Position numbers and translations under genes: made by a program
Shown: one piece after another, positions 27,251 to 38,986 of the stretch
Numbering within the stretch: the stretch's first letter is position 1
Layout of the letters: every line of letters begins with the position of its first letter
Origin: Tubulanus polymorphus
Lineage: Eukaryota; Nemertea; Palaeonemertea; Tubulaniformes; Tubulanidae
Assembly: GCF_964204645.1 (NCBI RefSeq)
Contig: NC_134032.1
Span: forward strand, 64,501-128,500
Length of the DNA: 64,000 bases
Direction of reading: 5' to 3'
Notes under the pieces: generated by a model
Seen by the model: the letters and a program-made list of their open reading frames with translations, nothing else
Database searches by the model: none
What the model was told of the DNA's origin: nothing

Positions 27251-27361
27251 GCTGTAGTCAGTAACCTGTCTGTGGTTTAGTTTCACGATCGGATATTTTC
27301 ACGTTGGTATAAGCCCATCCGATTATAAAAGCTTACCACCAACGATTAGGTAACTAACTAA
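27251..27361. mobile_element. Short insertion in array unit (MITE-like)
   Basis: Relative to sister units, where GAGATCGCTG continues directly into CTGCTCGTGG, about 108 bp are inserted here. The insert starts GTAGTCAGTAACCTG and ends with GTTGGT-type complement followed by TAACTAACTAA. The ends are only loosely inverted, so the element type is uncertain. Confidence 0.4.
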
Positions 27362-28289
27362 GATTGCTGCTGCTCGTGGGGTTAAACCGGAGTGTTTTAT
27401 GTCGCTCTCCATCTCAAATCACCTTCATACATCACAAGTATTCGATTCATAAGTAAATTTACTTACTGTATTTCAATGTTGAAATGGTTTGGAGACATTC
27501 TGACGCATCTTGGTTGAAAGAGAAGCTTCTAAATATTTCAAGTGAAAATTGCGATTGATTCGTCCGCCATCATTCTTAAATGGGACATACTTCACTTGGG
27601 AGGGCTAGTTCTGTAGTCCGCGCAGATCGAGGTCGACTAGGACTCAGTGGCAAGAGCGCTCCGGGCACCAACTAAAGAGTTCACGGTAGTGCCCGCGGTA
27701 AACTTTACATGCCGCTCCGAATATATGGTTGCGGGAAATACCACGAAATTCGGAATTTGAATTCCTGATGAATGCAGTTTTTTGGTAGAGCATCACCCTG
27801 AAATAAACATAAAAATCCTAAATCCAGGGTCAAATACTCCATCAGTATCGATAGTAATTAGATCTCGATCCACACTTGATATGTATCACATTTAATTGTT
27901 TCTTGAATGACGAAGTCACAAATCCACTATCCACGTACGCCACCCTCACGCTACTGCTCTACTGAACTTAACGTTAGTTTGAATATGGTCCAGAACTTCA
28001 AGGTTAACTTCAAGCTCGTGGGGTTAAACCCGATTGTTTTATGTCGCTCTCCATCTCGAATCACCTTCATACATCACGAGTGTTCGATTCATAAGTAAAT
28101 TTACTTACTGTATTTCAATTTTGAAATGGTTTGAAGACATTCTGTCGCTTCTGCGTTGAAAGAGAAGTTTCTGAATATTTCAAGTGAAAATCCTCGATTG
28201 ATTCGTCCGCCATGTTGAATGGTACATACTCCACACTGAGGAGGGCTAGTTCTGTAGGACCCGCAGATCGAGGTCTGCCAATGAACGCT

Positions 28290-29270
28290 TACAATATAAA
28301 CTTAAAGGGCAGAGCGAGTTCATAGAAATCCGACCAAAAATCTGGAGTAACTTCTCCAGTAAACAATAAAATGCTGAAAAATACTAGAAATCAAAAGCTT
28401 TTTTGCCATTTTGTTGTTGCGCCTAATTCTGATCGCTAGAATACAATACGTCGAGTTCCACAAATCATGGTCGATGTTTACGTACAAACTGACGATCAAA
28501 ACCCGGCAAACTCGATACAATACAAAAACCTTCCACACTCTGGAGCTCGTTCAGTCTATTCTGGACGCCGTCCTAAACCGTCTCCGGGTGTAAAACTGCA
28601 GAGCTTCATCACCCGTAACAGAACCTGTCTTCTTTACATAAATATCATCATAATGATATAAACTATCAATAACGTGTTTTATTCCTGTCTGATATAGCTA
28701 TTTAAATCTGAAACTACATTTCAAATGTCAAATGTCCTTTAAAAGATCAAAATCAAGATGGCGGCTTTTTCAAGTAAAACCTCGAAATTAAAAAACAATT
28801 TCTACAGTAATAAACATCTGTATTGTCTATATGTGTGACGCGCGTTGTTGTACAAGGACAGCTGGTGACTGATAATAGTAACCGTTTTGTTGACAGACGA
28901 CTGTATTATCTGTAATTGACTTGAATTAATGACACTGATCAAATTTGAATTCCTCCATCTTCACTAGTTGTATACGGTATCGACTGTTTCACTGTTTGAT
29001 TCACCGTAGATGATGTTCGGGAATCCACGCTTTGAAAATACGAACATTTCCCCCTATCACGTAGTTATGTGATTCAATGTCAGTTAGAGCAAATTAAGAT
29101 TACGAAATTGACACTTATAGGGCCCAGGTTTTGGACTACATGTTTACCAGATTTAGTTAACCTTTTGAATATCAGACTGACTGTACATATAATCAGCCCA
29201 CGATAAACCAGGTACCACTATAATAAATACGTGTATTTTGAACATAAGATGTAGAACACCAGAAGATCTC
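28290..29270. other. Non-coding stretch after the array
   Basis: Array similarity stops near 28,290. An open frame at about 28,467-28,661 reads like ordinary protein composition (MVDVYVQTDDQNPANSIQ) but has no recognised domain or splice partner. I see nothing else that can be supported. Confidence 0.4.
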
Positions 29271-29799
29271 AATCTCTCTAGTCAATCTGAAAATTATTTC
29301 ATTTCATCTTCCATTTCTCCTTTTCTATTAGTATTTTTTAAAGCATCGATTATCAAATATTCTAAAAAGTAAGTTCCGCCATTTATATTGAAAATTATAA
29401 ACCCAACAATCATTTTCTTTAATAATGTTTAATTGAACAACTTAATTGTAACGTACAAAATCAACTCGAGGATTTTTTGTAATAAATAAAACCTTAAGTG
29501 AATATTTCAATCGCTTTATGTTTACGTCATACGGTCTGCTTCTGTTTTCTGTTTTATCTGGTCTGTAATCTGTCGAAAAGCTATCATTTTCCTGATAACA
29601 ACAATTTCTAATCAAGGCCCCATTGCCGCCAATAATTAATTACCCCTTTTCCACCAAAATGGCATTTAGGAGACGACAGGAATCATGAAATAGCCCCAAA
29701 CAAAGGCAAAATAGTCGACAAAATAAGCCCAAATAATAGGCAACAACACTAGACCTGGCTCGCCAACCCTAACCTAGATCGGCCGTAACCCTAACCCTA

Positions 29800-29868
29800 G
29801 CGGGACTCGAACCTGCGACCAACAGCATGCCAGACGAGCATGTTAACCACTAGACCATACACCGGTAA
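29800..29868 (-). other. tRNA-derived sequence, copy 1
   Basis: On the minus strand, TAGTGGTTAACATGC (A-box-like) and GCAGGTTCGAGTCCCGC (T-arm/B-box) are spaced as in a tRNA. The anticodon stem pairs poorly and there is no proper acceptor stem, so this is a SINE-like relic and not a working tRNA gene. Confidence 0.55.
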
Positions 29869-29910
29869 CGTAACGATAAACGCGGACTGTAAGTTTGTCT
29901 GGTCATTGTG

Positions 29911-30012
29911 TTAACCAGTGACCAGTCAGGTGTGGTGACCAGTGACCAGTCAGGTGTGGTGACCAGTGACCAGTCAGGTTCGGTGACTGGTGACCAGTCA
30001 GGTGTGGTGACT
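29911..30012. repeat. 24-bp minisatellite, short allele
   Basis: About four units of a GGTGACCAGTGACCAGTCAG-type repeat. The paralogous locus at 48,441-48,688 has about ten. Confidence 0.85.
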
Positions 30013-30859
30013 CTTCACTGACTACCCGCTATTATTCTCTGATTACAACAGTTTCTAATCAGACCTGATCTAAATTGCCGCCGCCAGTAATGAATTAAAG
30101 CCTTTCTCTTCTATCAACGCTATCAAAATTTACCAGCTGAATTTGTTCTATTTTGACAATATTGATGTATTTAACTGATACAGAGACAGAATTAGGCTAA
30201 GGGTCACAATCGACTCGTAAGCCCACATCAGGTAGAGTAAGAAATATCAGAATCTTCGGTGTTAAAATCTCGCAGTATATCACGTGGTTTATTTCAGGAA
30301 TTCTAATATCGGGCGCAGTTTATATGATTTCAGCGATCAATATTTATTCCTACCTTACAGATTCTGCGACTCATGTGTGTGTATGTATGAATTCAGTGAG
30401 GATCCTTAAAGTCAATTTAAACCCTTCAGTTTCAGAAACGTTTTATATTAATCCTGAATGCGATTCCAATTCGAATGATTTCTGAAAAAAACAATTAGAA
30501 ATTGAAAAGATCAGACGCCAATATTATAGATAAAATACCTTTTTGAATTCATGTTAAATGAGCCCACCGAAGATTCATACAATTCAGATATATTAAAGAT
30601 TGATTTTTTTAAATATCAATTACACTATTTCTTTTAATAAAATACACTATATCTCTTAATTACTTTTCGTCAATGCTTTTCCTATTTTTTTGTTTTGGTT
30701 TTGTTTAGCACGAATACGGTTAATAAATCCTTTTTCCGCCGGAAGAGAAGTCATATAGGCTAAACGAATTGGTTTATTTCACTCGTCAAAAATTTGACCA
30801 TATGAGACACTTAAATACAACAATAAATGAGTTGAGAGCTATAAATGTTTATTTAAAAT

Positions 30860-31004
30860 ATTAGAAATATTTCGGGTGGTTGCTACCACCCTTTCCCGGT
30901 CTAAACATTTTTTTCCAATGTTGGTTTTCCATAGACAAGTGGCTGTTTTTATCTACTATTTTTTTCCATTTTTAGACTTAGGAACCACCCGAAATATTTC
31001 TAAT
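30860..31004. mobile_element. MITE-like element with 22-bp terminal inverted repeats
   Basis: The left end (30,860-30,881), starting ATTAGAAATATTTCGGG, is the exact complement of the right end (30,983-31,004). The 101-bp interior is T-rich with no coding potential. A flanking duplication is not clear because both flanks are A/T-rich. Confidence 0.7.
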
Positions 31005-31009
31005 AATTT

Positions 31010-34000
31010 TTAAAATCTTTTTAGCTATCAATTATTTTGGCCATAGCTGTGTTTGATCTAGGTTATTTTCTAAATCTCTCATACGTTTCTTATGACTTGT
31101 AGCTTATATATAGCATTGAAAATACAATTGTGACTTTTTGGGCTGGGCACCAATTTATATGTTATATGTTAATCTAATTATATGTGTATGCCACATTAAT
31201 AAATAAATAAATAATAGAACAATATTAAGAAAAAAAGATTCATTTATGTGGGTTTGATTTTACACTTATCGTTTTATCACGGATATTGTGAGCTACAACT
31301 GATTCATATCATTTCACAAATCTTAAGATCTCTGTTATATATGCCATAGCTCAATAAGGGGGTCGGTTTTTTTATTTTAAATTTTTTAGTCTGTGAGATG
31401 CAATTTAATCACATTTGGCATAAAAATCTATCCATCAACTATATATGGTATTTTGACTCGTTAAAGGAAATATCAGTCATCATCAAATATCATACCATGG
31501 TGGCTGATAATAAGGGCAATTAAAATATTTCTTCACAAAAAACTATTTCGTTTTGAAAAAAATAGATTTCCATCAAAATATATTCACAAGTGAAAATAAT
31601 TCCGCTATAAAAAATAAACCGCATTGAAAATATATTAGCACCTTAAAAAATCGTTATAAGAAATACTCGCCTTCATACAAAAGCGAAGAGAGGAGATTAT
31701 TTTTTAAGTCGTCAAACCTTGTGAGAGTAAAGTCTTAGTCGGGACAATCATCATGTGAAATCATAATGATGACTAAACCATTGAATTCTAATAAGCGATC
31801 AGTGTTGGAATAAGATTGGCAATGTTCATTTCATATGGAAATTGATATTGTGTAAGTAATAAAAAAACAAACTCAGTGCAAATATGAAAGTATAGATTAT
31901 ATATAGGCGTACATGTTAGGAAAGTGAATGAGGCTTATCTCCCTTTACAGGCCGCGTCAACGCTTTATAAGATTGTATGAATTCTTTTTTAACGACACAC
32001 ATTTGGAACGAGTTTTATCAAGTGAACATGAGAATTCATTGTGTATATTAACATTATCATGATACGTCAAATTTAAGAAGGTTTTACAATCGAATTGAAT
32101 GAATGCGCAGTTGCTAAATAATATATTATTAATGGAGAACATTATGAAAAGTTATTAAGTAAAAGCACTGTTACTTAAATAAATACGTCAAACTTAAGAG
32201 GATTTTACATACAAATTAATCAAATCAAAGTAGAGCCATTCTTTGTTAGATGTTAAAAATGTAATCAAAATGTATTACCAAGTTTGTTCTCTGGTGTTAT
32301 TTTGATGTGAAATTGACTAAATTAAAAAGTTAGTAATGATAGACCGGGACATGTTTTCCTACCTTACAAAAATGGGACATTTTTTTCCGGGACACCGATA
32401 AACAATGCTATAACGTACAGAAATAGGTCAATCATGTGACTGATATTGTTTGACCAATAGTAACAGCTTTTCTTCAAGAAATAAAGATATAAAAATGGTT
32501 ATAAATTGATGAAAGGAATTCATGGAAAATATCACGTACTGTGAAAACAACCGGTTCAAACTGGTGACTGGTGACCGTAATTAAATTCAATCGTCAAAAA
32601 GATATAAACGTAAAACGTCTTAAGGTCAGTGTAGAAAGTTATCAAAATCAGTTGTTTATGAGCTGAGATATCGCAGTTTAAACACAGATAAAAAAGCCGC
32701 TTGAACTGTGGTCGGTGTCAAAGTCACGCGAATTTGAGGTGTTTGGGCAGTTGGGTACACTAGGATGATCTCTGTGGAGACAACCACTGCCAGGGCTGGT
32801 TGAAGGCAGAAAGGTGACAATTTCTGATGGTGTTTATTTCAGCCCGTCTGTTGCAATGGCTTTGCACTAAAATAAAATGCTACCGGCGGAATTTCGCGGA
32901 ATTTCGCGGAATTTCGCAAAGCTGCTATTAAAACAGTTGAAAGAAGTTTAATTCATCTTTAGCTAGGCTTTAAATCTTCCGACAATAGTTTGGCCCTAAA
33001 TCGATAACATCGATTAATGAGACGCATTTTATACAATTCTTAAAATTAGCAAAAATATCAGTCTTTTCACTGCGAGTGGTTTTTATCATGTGACATGTAC
33101 ATGTCATATATGTTGACGCACCTGTCATCAATGAACACGTATCTAACCGAACCATCAGAATCAAACGTTGGTTAGGTTAAAATGGCCCAGGTTCCACATA
33201 AAAACTTATTGGTTTAAGTGAGACATGTTAGACTTAATACAACAAGAAAATCTAGGGCCTAAATTACGTGCAAACTATAACCGAGACATCAATAGTTGCT
33301 GCATCTGTACCGGGCAACAGAGGTCTCAACATTCGAATTCTCTTGGTCGTATGCGCATCATTTCAATATCATATATTTAACCGTCCTCGCAATCAAACCC
33401 TGGCAAGCGAGGATGATATTTAACACAATAAAAAGCAGTTATAATAGACCAGTATATACCAGCTGATTTAAAGACTCTTAAATCTGTTCAGCATGTTTAT
33501 GGATTGAAATCAAAATTCTAAAAATGTTAACTTAACCAAAAATGTGTATGTCTGAACCTACATCAGGCGCTAGGTCCTGTTTGAGTCCTGATTATGTATA
33601 GTACAGATGGTCATTAGCTGAATTTATTGTTTAACATATATATTCCTTAGAATGAGCGACAAAATTATATATGAAACCATTAAAAAGTACAATCAGGTCA
33701 ATTCAATTGTTTACTGAAATCTGTCGTTCAGCTCAATGAGTCAAATACTCTTATCAGAATGCATAGAACTTTATCATTTTTATGTCACAAGCAACGTCTC
33801 GATTTTAAAGAGGTGATATAAGCTTTGCATTGATCACAGATTGAACTTTAAAATTTAAAAAAACCTTTATACAAAGTTTATATCTAATCTGGACCGAATT
33901 CCACGGTTCTTAAAATTTATATGTGACTGTTTAGTGAAACAGTAATATCTCCATAGAATCTCAATCCTGACCAAGAACATGAGAACTTTTCAATAATATC
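31010..34000. other. AT-rich non-coding stretch
   Basis: No supported gene. It contains an AATA run (about 31,198-31,215) and a triple CGGAATTTCG repeat at about 32,887-32,917. Short open frames on both strands lack domains, splice context or ordinary coding composition. Confidence 0.5.
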
Positions 34001-34130
34001 AGTTTATTTATTTACAAGACCAACCGCGCAAACATCAAACACAGGTTCAAATCTCAACCAATGAAAATACTGCCTCAAATCACAAGGAGTTCGAATAAAC
34101 AGAAAACCCGTGATTTTATTCACTTTTAAT
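34001..34130. repeat. Upstream repeat shared with the peptide gene (NLR side)
   Basis: AGTTTATTTA, TTTACAAGA, AACATC, CACAGG/TTTCAAATC, CAAATCAC, GGAGTTC and AGAAAACCCGTGATTTTATT occur in the same order at 52,656-52,795. Here the block lies about 600 bp upstream of the NLR first-exon donor. Confidence 0.75.
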
Positions 34131-34565
34131 TATTAGTATTTTATACAGCGCTATCTGAATCTAGCTACATTGATAACTTACGATATTATTTTAGGTTTAT
34201 TTGATCGGACATCTTCAAAGCTTTGTTTATCAAAGTCGATCTGGAGTCTGAGTGAAATGTGGTCACTTAAAATATACTCAAATAACACATGATGCCTTTG
34301 TCACAAGACTCTCAAACTATATACCCTGGGCCGTGACTTGAAATTGAACTCTTACTCGGAACAATTTCTTTGAGATTGTTGTTTTCAGGACCTAAAAATT
34401 GATTTCATTGGACGCTGAAATCTAGTTGATTACACAAATATTTCTTAATGTTACGACCAATCGTGTGGCCCGAAACGACAGCGGTTTTCTACGGGGTCTA
34501 AAAATAATCAGTGTCTTATTCTAATCGAACGACGTAATGTCAGGTAATGTACGGGGTTCACAGGA

Positions 34566-34613
34566 CACGTGAAGATTATTACCTCATATCTAAAAATACG
34601 ATATATCACGTGA
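34566..34613. promoter_or_regulatory. Candidate NLR promoter region with two E-boxes
   Basis: CACGTG at 34,566-34,571 and the palindromic TCACGTGA at 34,606-34,613 lie about 120-165 bp upstream of the presumed first-exon donor. Binding by an MiT/USF-type bHLH factor is possible but inferred. No clear TATA box is seen. Confidence 0.3.
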
Positions 34614-34689
34614 CGGGAGTGCGGTGAAATATTGGTCGGTGAAATCTCAATTTGATCGCAGTTCAGTGTTTTACCCAATGCGCAGTAGT

Positions 34690-34730
34690 TTCTACGGACA
34701 TTTTTCATACAGTTTTGTCACAAACCAAGA
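34690..34730 (+). other. Candidate non-coding first exon of the RHIM-NLR gene
   Basis: AAACCAAGAG|GTACGT at 34,730/34,731 is a near-consensus donor with no ATG just upstream. It precedes intron 1, which contains the 66-bp satellite and leads to the short RHIM-like exons. The start is arbitrary because the transcription start cannot be read from sequence. The second locus shows similarity only from just after this point (about 57,970), so its first exon differs or is lost. Confidence 0.35.
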
Positions 34731-34877
34731 GGTACGTTGTTTTAAATATTGTAGTCATTTTCGGGAATTGTGTTTGAACAGAACGTGATTCTGATTAGGG
34801 GAAGGGAGTAGTTTTTATAAAAATACACACAGAATGAGACATCAGGGAGAATCAGGTAAAAACAAAGACCTGCGTCT

Positions 34878-36533
34878 TGTTTGATATCCGCTATTTACCA
34901 CTAGAAATCGCGTGGTAGACACAACTAGAACACAACTAACGACAGTTTGATATCCGCTATTTACCACTAGAAATCGCGTGGTAGACACAACTAGAACACA
35001 ACTAACGACAGTTTGATATCCGCTATTTACCACTAGAAATCGCGTGTCAGACACAACTAGAACACAACTAACGACAGTTTGATATCCGCTATTTACCACT
35101 AGAAATCGCGTGGTAGACACAACTAGAACACAACTAACGACAGTTTGATATCCGCTATTTACCACTAGAAATCGCGTGTCAGACACAACTAGAACACAAT
35201 TAACGACAGTTTGATATCCGCTATTTACCACTAGAAATCGCGTGTCAGACACAACTAGAACACAACTAACGACAGTTTGATATCCGCTATTTACCACTAG
35301 AAATCGCGTGGTAGACACAACTAGAACACAACTAACGACAGTTTGATATCCGCTATTTACCACTAGAAATCGCGTGTCAGACACAACTAGAACACAACTA
35401 ACGACAGTTTGATATCCGCTATTTACCACTAGAAATCGCGTGTCAGACACAACTAGAACACAACTAACGACAGTTTGATATCCGCTATTTACCACTAGAA
35501 ATCGCGTGGTAGACACAACTAGAACACAACTAACGACAGTTTGATATCCGCTATTTACCACTAGAAATCGCGTGTCAGACACAACTAGAACACAACTAAC
35601 GACAGTTTGATATCCGCTATTTACCACTAGAAATCGCGTGGTAGACACAACTAGAACACAACTAACGACAGTTTGATATCCGCTATTTACCACTAGAAAT
35701 CGCGTGGTAGACACAACTAGAACACAACTAACGACAGTTTGATATCCGCTATTTACCACTAGAAATCGCGTGTCAGACACAACTAGAACACAACTAACGA
35801 CAGTTTGATATCCGCTATTTACCACTAGAAATCGCGTGGTAGACACAACTAGAACACAACTAACGACAGTTTGATATCCGCTATTTACCACTAGAAATCG
35901 CGTGTCAGACACAACTAGAACACAACTAACGACAGTTTGATATCCGCTATTTACCACTAGAAATCGCGTGTCAGACACAACTAGAACACAACTAACGACA
36001 GTTTGATATCCGCTATTTACCACTAGAAATCGCGTGGTAGACACAACTAGAACACAACTAACGACAGTTTGATATCCGCTATTTACCACTAGAAATCGCG
36101 TGGTAGACACAACTAGAACACAACTAACGACAGTTTGATATCCGCTATTTACCACTAGAAATCGCGTGTCAGACACAACTAGAACACAACTAACGACAGT
36201 TTGATATCCGCTATTTACCACTAGAAATCGCGTGTCAGACACAACTAGAACACAACTAACGACAGTTTGATATCCGCTATTTACCACTAGAAATCGCGTG
36301 GTAGACACAACTAGAACACAACTAACGACAGTTTGATATCCGCTATTTACCACTAGAAATCGCGTGGTAGACACAACTAGAACACAACTAACGACAGTTT
36401 GATATCCGCTATTTACCACTAGAAATCGCGTGGTAGACACAACTAGAACACAACTAACGACAGTTTGATATCCGCTATTTACCACTAGAAATCGCGTGTC
36501 AGACACAACTAGAACACAACTAACGACAGTTTG
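34878..36533. repeat. 66-bp satellite, 25 units, two unit types
   Basis: The unit contains GATATCCGCTATTTACCACT, then AGAAATCGCGTG, then either GTAGAC (type T) or TCAGAC (type D). Order along the plus strand: TTDTDDTDDTDTTDTDDTTDDTTTD (13 T, 12 D). Other differences are almost absent (one ACACAATTAAC variant in unit 5). Because 66 is divisible by 3 and lacks stops, the minus strand gives a 571-codon open frame, which I regard as a by-product. In type T, TACCAC and GTGGTA within the unit can pair; type D breaks that pairing. Confidence 0.97.
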
Positions 36534-36723
36534 GGCTGAAACTGATACAAAATTCACAATTACAGATTTCAGACTTTTATCGTTTTTGATGGAACTTTAT
36601 ATTGCTATACAAATTCATGTAACAAAAAACTCTAACTCTAAATCGATAACATCTAATTAGGTCAGAAAAAATGTGCTGCACTTGTTGAGATGAAATGACA
36701 GAATTCTAAATTTTGTTTTTCAG

Positions 36724-36819
36724 TAAACGTTACAATGGCGGAGAGTAATCCAGGAATAAATGCAGAAAATGTTCGCGATGACGAGGAGCAAACCGTCGAT
36801 AGACCTGCTGAGAATCTCG
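36724..36819 (+). CDS. RHIM-NLR short exon 1 (RHIM core missing)
   Basis: The exon follows a TTTTTCAG acceptor and ends at CTCG|GTAATT. It enters with two bases of a split codon and leaves with one (phase 1 on both sides). An in-frame ATG at 36,735 begins MAESNPGINAENV; the exon ends DRPAENL like its paralogues. The Gly-x-x-Asn segment seen in exons 2-4 is replaced by an acidic RDDEEQTV stretch. Spliced straight to the NACHT exon it would give 946 residues. It could supply the start codon without the amyloid core, a possible non-assembling isoform. Transcript use is inferred. Confidence 0.65.
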
Positions 36820-37102
36820 GTAATTATAGATTTTAACCATCGGAGTTCAGTTCAGTACAGAATGATGTGACTTGAGTCTAAATGTGATCTCGTATATAAA
36901 TCCGGTGTAAAGTTTTGAGGCGAAAGTAATATATTGTCTTTAAAGATTCTGAGTACCAAAATGGACCCACCAACCCGATTGGTTTAAATCTTTGACTAAT
37001 ACTGTCAGGGTCTGGTTCTATAATCGGTATTTTGAATTATGGTCTCTTATCAGATCTGGTGACACAGTTTGTTTATCAGTCTCGAGTAGGAATAAAAATA
37101 GA

Positions 37103-37124
37103 TTAACAGTATAAATACTGTTAA
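37103..37124. repeat. Palindrome between RHIM exons
   Basis: TTAACAGTAT and its exact complement are separated by AA. The same palindrome recurs at 38,765-38,786 and 60,460-60,481, always in the intron segment that follows a short exon, so it travels with the exon module. Confidence 0.75.
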
Positions 37125-37454
37125 CAGTAAAATAAGACCGCCGGGTGAAAGTTACCGTGATCAGATACTATCACGTTTCAATCCTAACCCTATAATTCAA
37201 AATGGGCCTGGGCCCAATTTGGCCCGACCAAAAACGTCGGACCAGGTGCGGGTCAACTGGTTCCGGTAGTGACTCACTTCGCTTTGTTTAGTATCAAGTT
37301 AGAGGTTTGCGTGTGAATGCAATCTCTAAGGCCAATTTGACTCGAACCTGATCCGTACCAATTTTGCCGCCCGGGTCAAATCGTCTCCCCGTGATCGCGG
37401 CTATAGTCGTTAGTATCGAGTTGCACAATATCAGATATAATTGATATTAGGTGG

Positions 37455-37539
37455 AGGATTGCTACATGTAGGAGTGAACTCATCATGGGTTAGTTGAGTT
37501 CAGACATAGGATTCAATGACTCTCCAATGTAGCAATCCT
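37455..37539. repeat. Short inverted repeat, MITE-like
   Basis: AGGATTGCTACAT (37,455-37,467) and its exact complement (37,527-37,539) bracket 59 bp. The same structure lies at about 58,675-58,757 in the second locus. It is probably a small relic element copied with the locus. Confidence 0.55.
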
Positions 37540-37862
37540 GTAATGAAATGAAATGTAAGTTAATCAAATTTCTGAACTCATTAATACCGATTTTAATTGT
37601 TTTAAGCCCGATGAAAAATATATGATGTCATTATTTTGAAGGCTTAATGTTTTATTAACATTGTCAGTAGTTCTCATAAATTTTCCTCGGCCATTTTTTT
37701 CCTACATTCCATTATCCTTTATCAGTAGCGGAAACAAAGAAAACTTCAGTCTGAATATGAGTAGAGGCTGATTGTGTAAATACTGGACACAACAATTAGG
37801 TCAGGAAAAATGTGCTGCACTTGTTGAGATAAAATGACTGAATTCTAAATCCTGTTTTTCAG

Positions 37863-38006
37863 TTCGTGGTACTATGGCACAGAGTAATCCAGGAATAAAT
37901 GCAGACAATTCTAAAATGCGTAAAAGCGGTGACAATAATACGATGACAGTGACTCAAATTATCCCTGCAGTTACTCAAGCCAGCAACAGACCTGCTGAGA
38001 ATCTCG
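37863..38006 (+). CDS. RHIM-NLR short exon 2 (RHIM-like)
   Basis: 144 bp, phase 1 to phase 1, acceptor TTTTTCAG, donor CTCG|GTAATT. The ATG at 37,874 opens MAQSNPGINADNS, followed by KSGDNNTMTV, VTQASN and RPAENL. The GDNNTM part fits the Gly-x-x-Asn-x-Met half of the RHIM core, but the two residues before the glycine (Lys-Ser) do not fit the usual hydrophobic-Gln-hydrophobic lead. It may be a weakened or diverged amyloid motif. It can join the NACHT exon or any other short exon in frame. Confidence 0.68.
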
Positions 38007-38344
38007 GTAATTATAGATTTTAACCATCAAAGTTCAGTTCAGTACAGAATGAGTATATGGCTAGCGAGACTGGTAATATTTGTGGCTAGAATGTGTTTCA
38101 TGTAGTTTATGTCTTATTATTAACAGGCGAATACTGCTCACAAATTCATACATTTCATTATTGTTATTATTGAGATCTCTTGGGTTGCTACACTTGTATT
38201 ATAGTAAGCTTTTATCATTGTTATCTGGTCTTCTGCATGTGATATGTACTAATTTACAATTTGGCCAACCAGCATATTTCTTTCAGGAAAACTGTGCTGC
38301 ACTTGTTGAGATAAAATGACTGAATTCTAAATTCTGTTTTTCAG

Positions 38345-38482
38345 TAAACGTTACTATGGCGGCGAGTAATCCAGGAATAAATGCAGATAATTCTAATTTA
38401 AGTATAAGCGGTGACAATAATACAGTGAATCAAAATATCCACGTAGTTACTCAAGCCAGCAACAGACCTGCTGAGAATCTCG
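38345..38482 (+). CDS. RHIM-NLR short exon 3 (RHIM-like)
   Basis: 138 bp, phase 1 to phase 1. The ATG at 38,356 opens MAASNPGINADNSN, then LSISGDNNTVNQNI, VVTQASN and RPAENL. Gly-Asp-Asn-Asn-Thr-Val matches the second half of the RHIM core; Ser-Ile-Ser replaces the hydrophobic-Gln-hydrophobic lead. The copy in the second locus (60,039) reads SIIGDNNTV, closer to the consensus. Joined directly to the NACHT exon this gives a 960-residue protein. Confidence 0.7.
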
Positions 38483-38986
38483 GTAATTATAGATTTTAAC
38501 CATCAGAGTTCAGTTCAGTACAGAATGATGTGACTTGAGTCTAAATGTGATCTCGTATATAAATCCGGTGTAAAGTTTTGAGGCGAAAGTAATATATTGT
38601 CTTTAAAGATTCTGAGTACCAAAATGGACCCACCAACCTGATTGTTTTAAATCTTTGACTAATACTGTCAGGGTCTGGTTCTATAATCGGTATTTTGAAT
38701 TATGGTCTCTTATCACATCTGGTGACACAGTTTGTTTATCAGTCTCGAGTAGGAATAAAAACAGATTAACAGTATAAATACTGTTAACAGTAAAATAAGA
38801 CCGCCGGGTGAAAGTTACCGTGATCAGATACTATCACGTTTCAATCCTAACCCTATAATTCAAAATGGGCCTGGGCCCAATTTGGCCCGACCAAAAACGT
38901 CGGACCAGGTGCGGGTCAACTGGTTCCGGTAGTGAGTCACTTCGCTTTGTTTAGTATCAAGTGAGAGGTTTGCGTGTGAAGGCCAG

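Larger units (their letters stand above)
1..28290. repeat. Composite tandem/segmental duplication array
   Basis: Three block types recur. The core block (a) spans roughly 873-1404, 3851-4427, 6392-6962, 8443-8972, 10613-11181, 13771-14300, 16744-17225, 19097-19650, 21310-21842, 23804-24369 and 26500-27028. Copies 1, 3, 6 and 10 are followed by an RNF19-exon block (R). Copies 2, 4, 5, 8, 9 and 11 are followed by a block (c) that begins with CTGAAACTGG; copy 7 runs into a shortened c block. Before most core copies lies a lead-in of about 0.8-0.9 kb containing a GTGAAATTTTTTGCT-type segment. Exon-B spacing between R copies is about 5.5, 7.4 and 10.0 kb, so the period is irregular. Small open frames inside the a and c blocks recur with the repeat, but none shows a recognisable domain or conserved frame, so I treat them as non-coding. 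Confidence 0.93.
29270..30170. repeat. Dispersed repeat, copy 1 (pair with 47,790-48,850)
   Basis: Shared landmarks in the same order are the CAAATATTCTAAAAAGTAAG segment, ATGTTTACGTCATACGGTCT, a TAACCCTAACCCTAG tract, a tRNA-like core on the minus strand, a GACCAGTCAGG minisatellite, and AATTGCCGCCGCCAG. The two copies differ by small indels and by minisatellite length, as expected for an old dispersed element. Confidence 0.8.

Noticed and set aside
29800-29868. Functional tRNA gene on the minus strand
   Set aside because: The T arm is good, but the anticodon stem and acceptor stem do not pair; it lies in a dispersed repeat.
34878-36533. CRISPR array
   Set aside because: Units are contiguous with no unique spacers, the repeat is 66 bp, and the context is eukaryotic.
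34842-36557. Long minus-strand reading frame of 571 codons as a real repetitive protein gene
   Set aside because: It is produced by a 66-bp satellite whose length is a multiple of 3. It has no splice or promoter context and lies antisense in the NLR intron.
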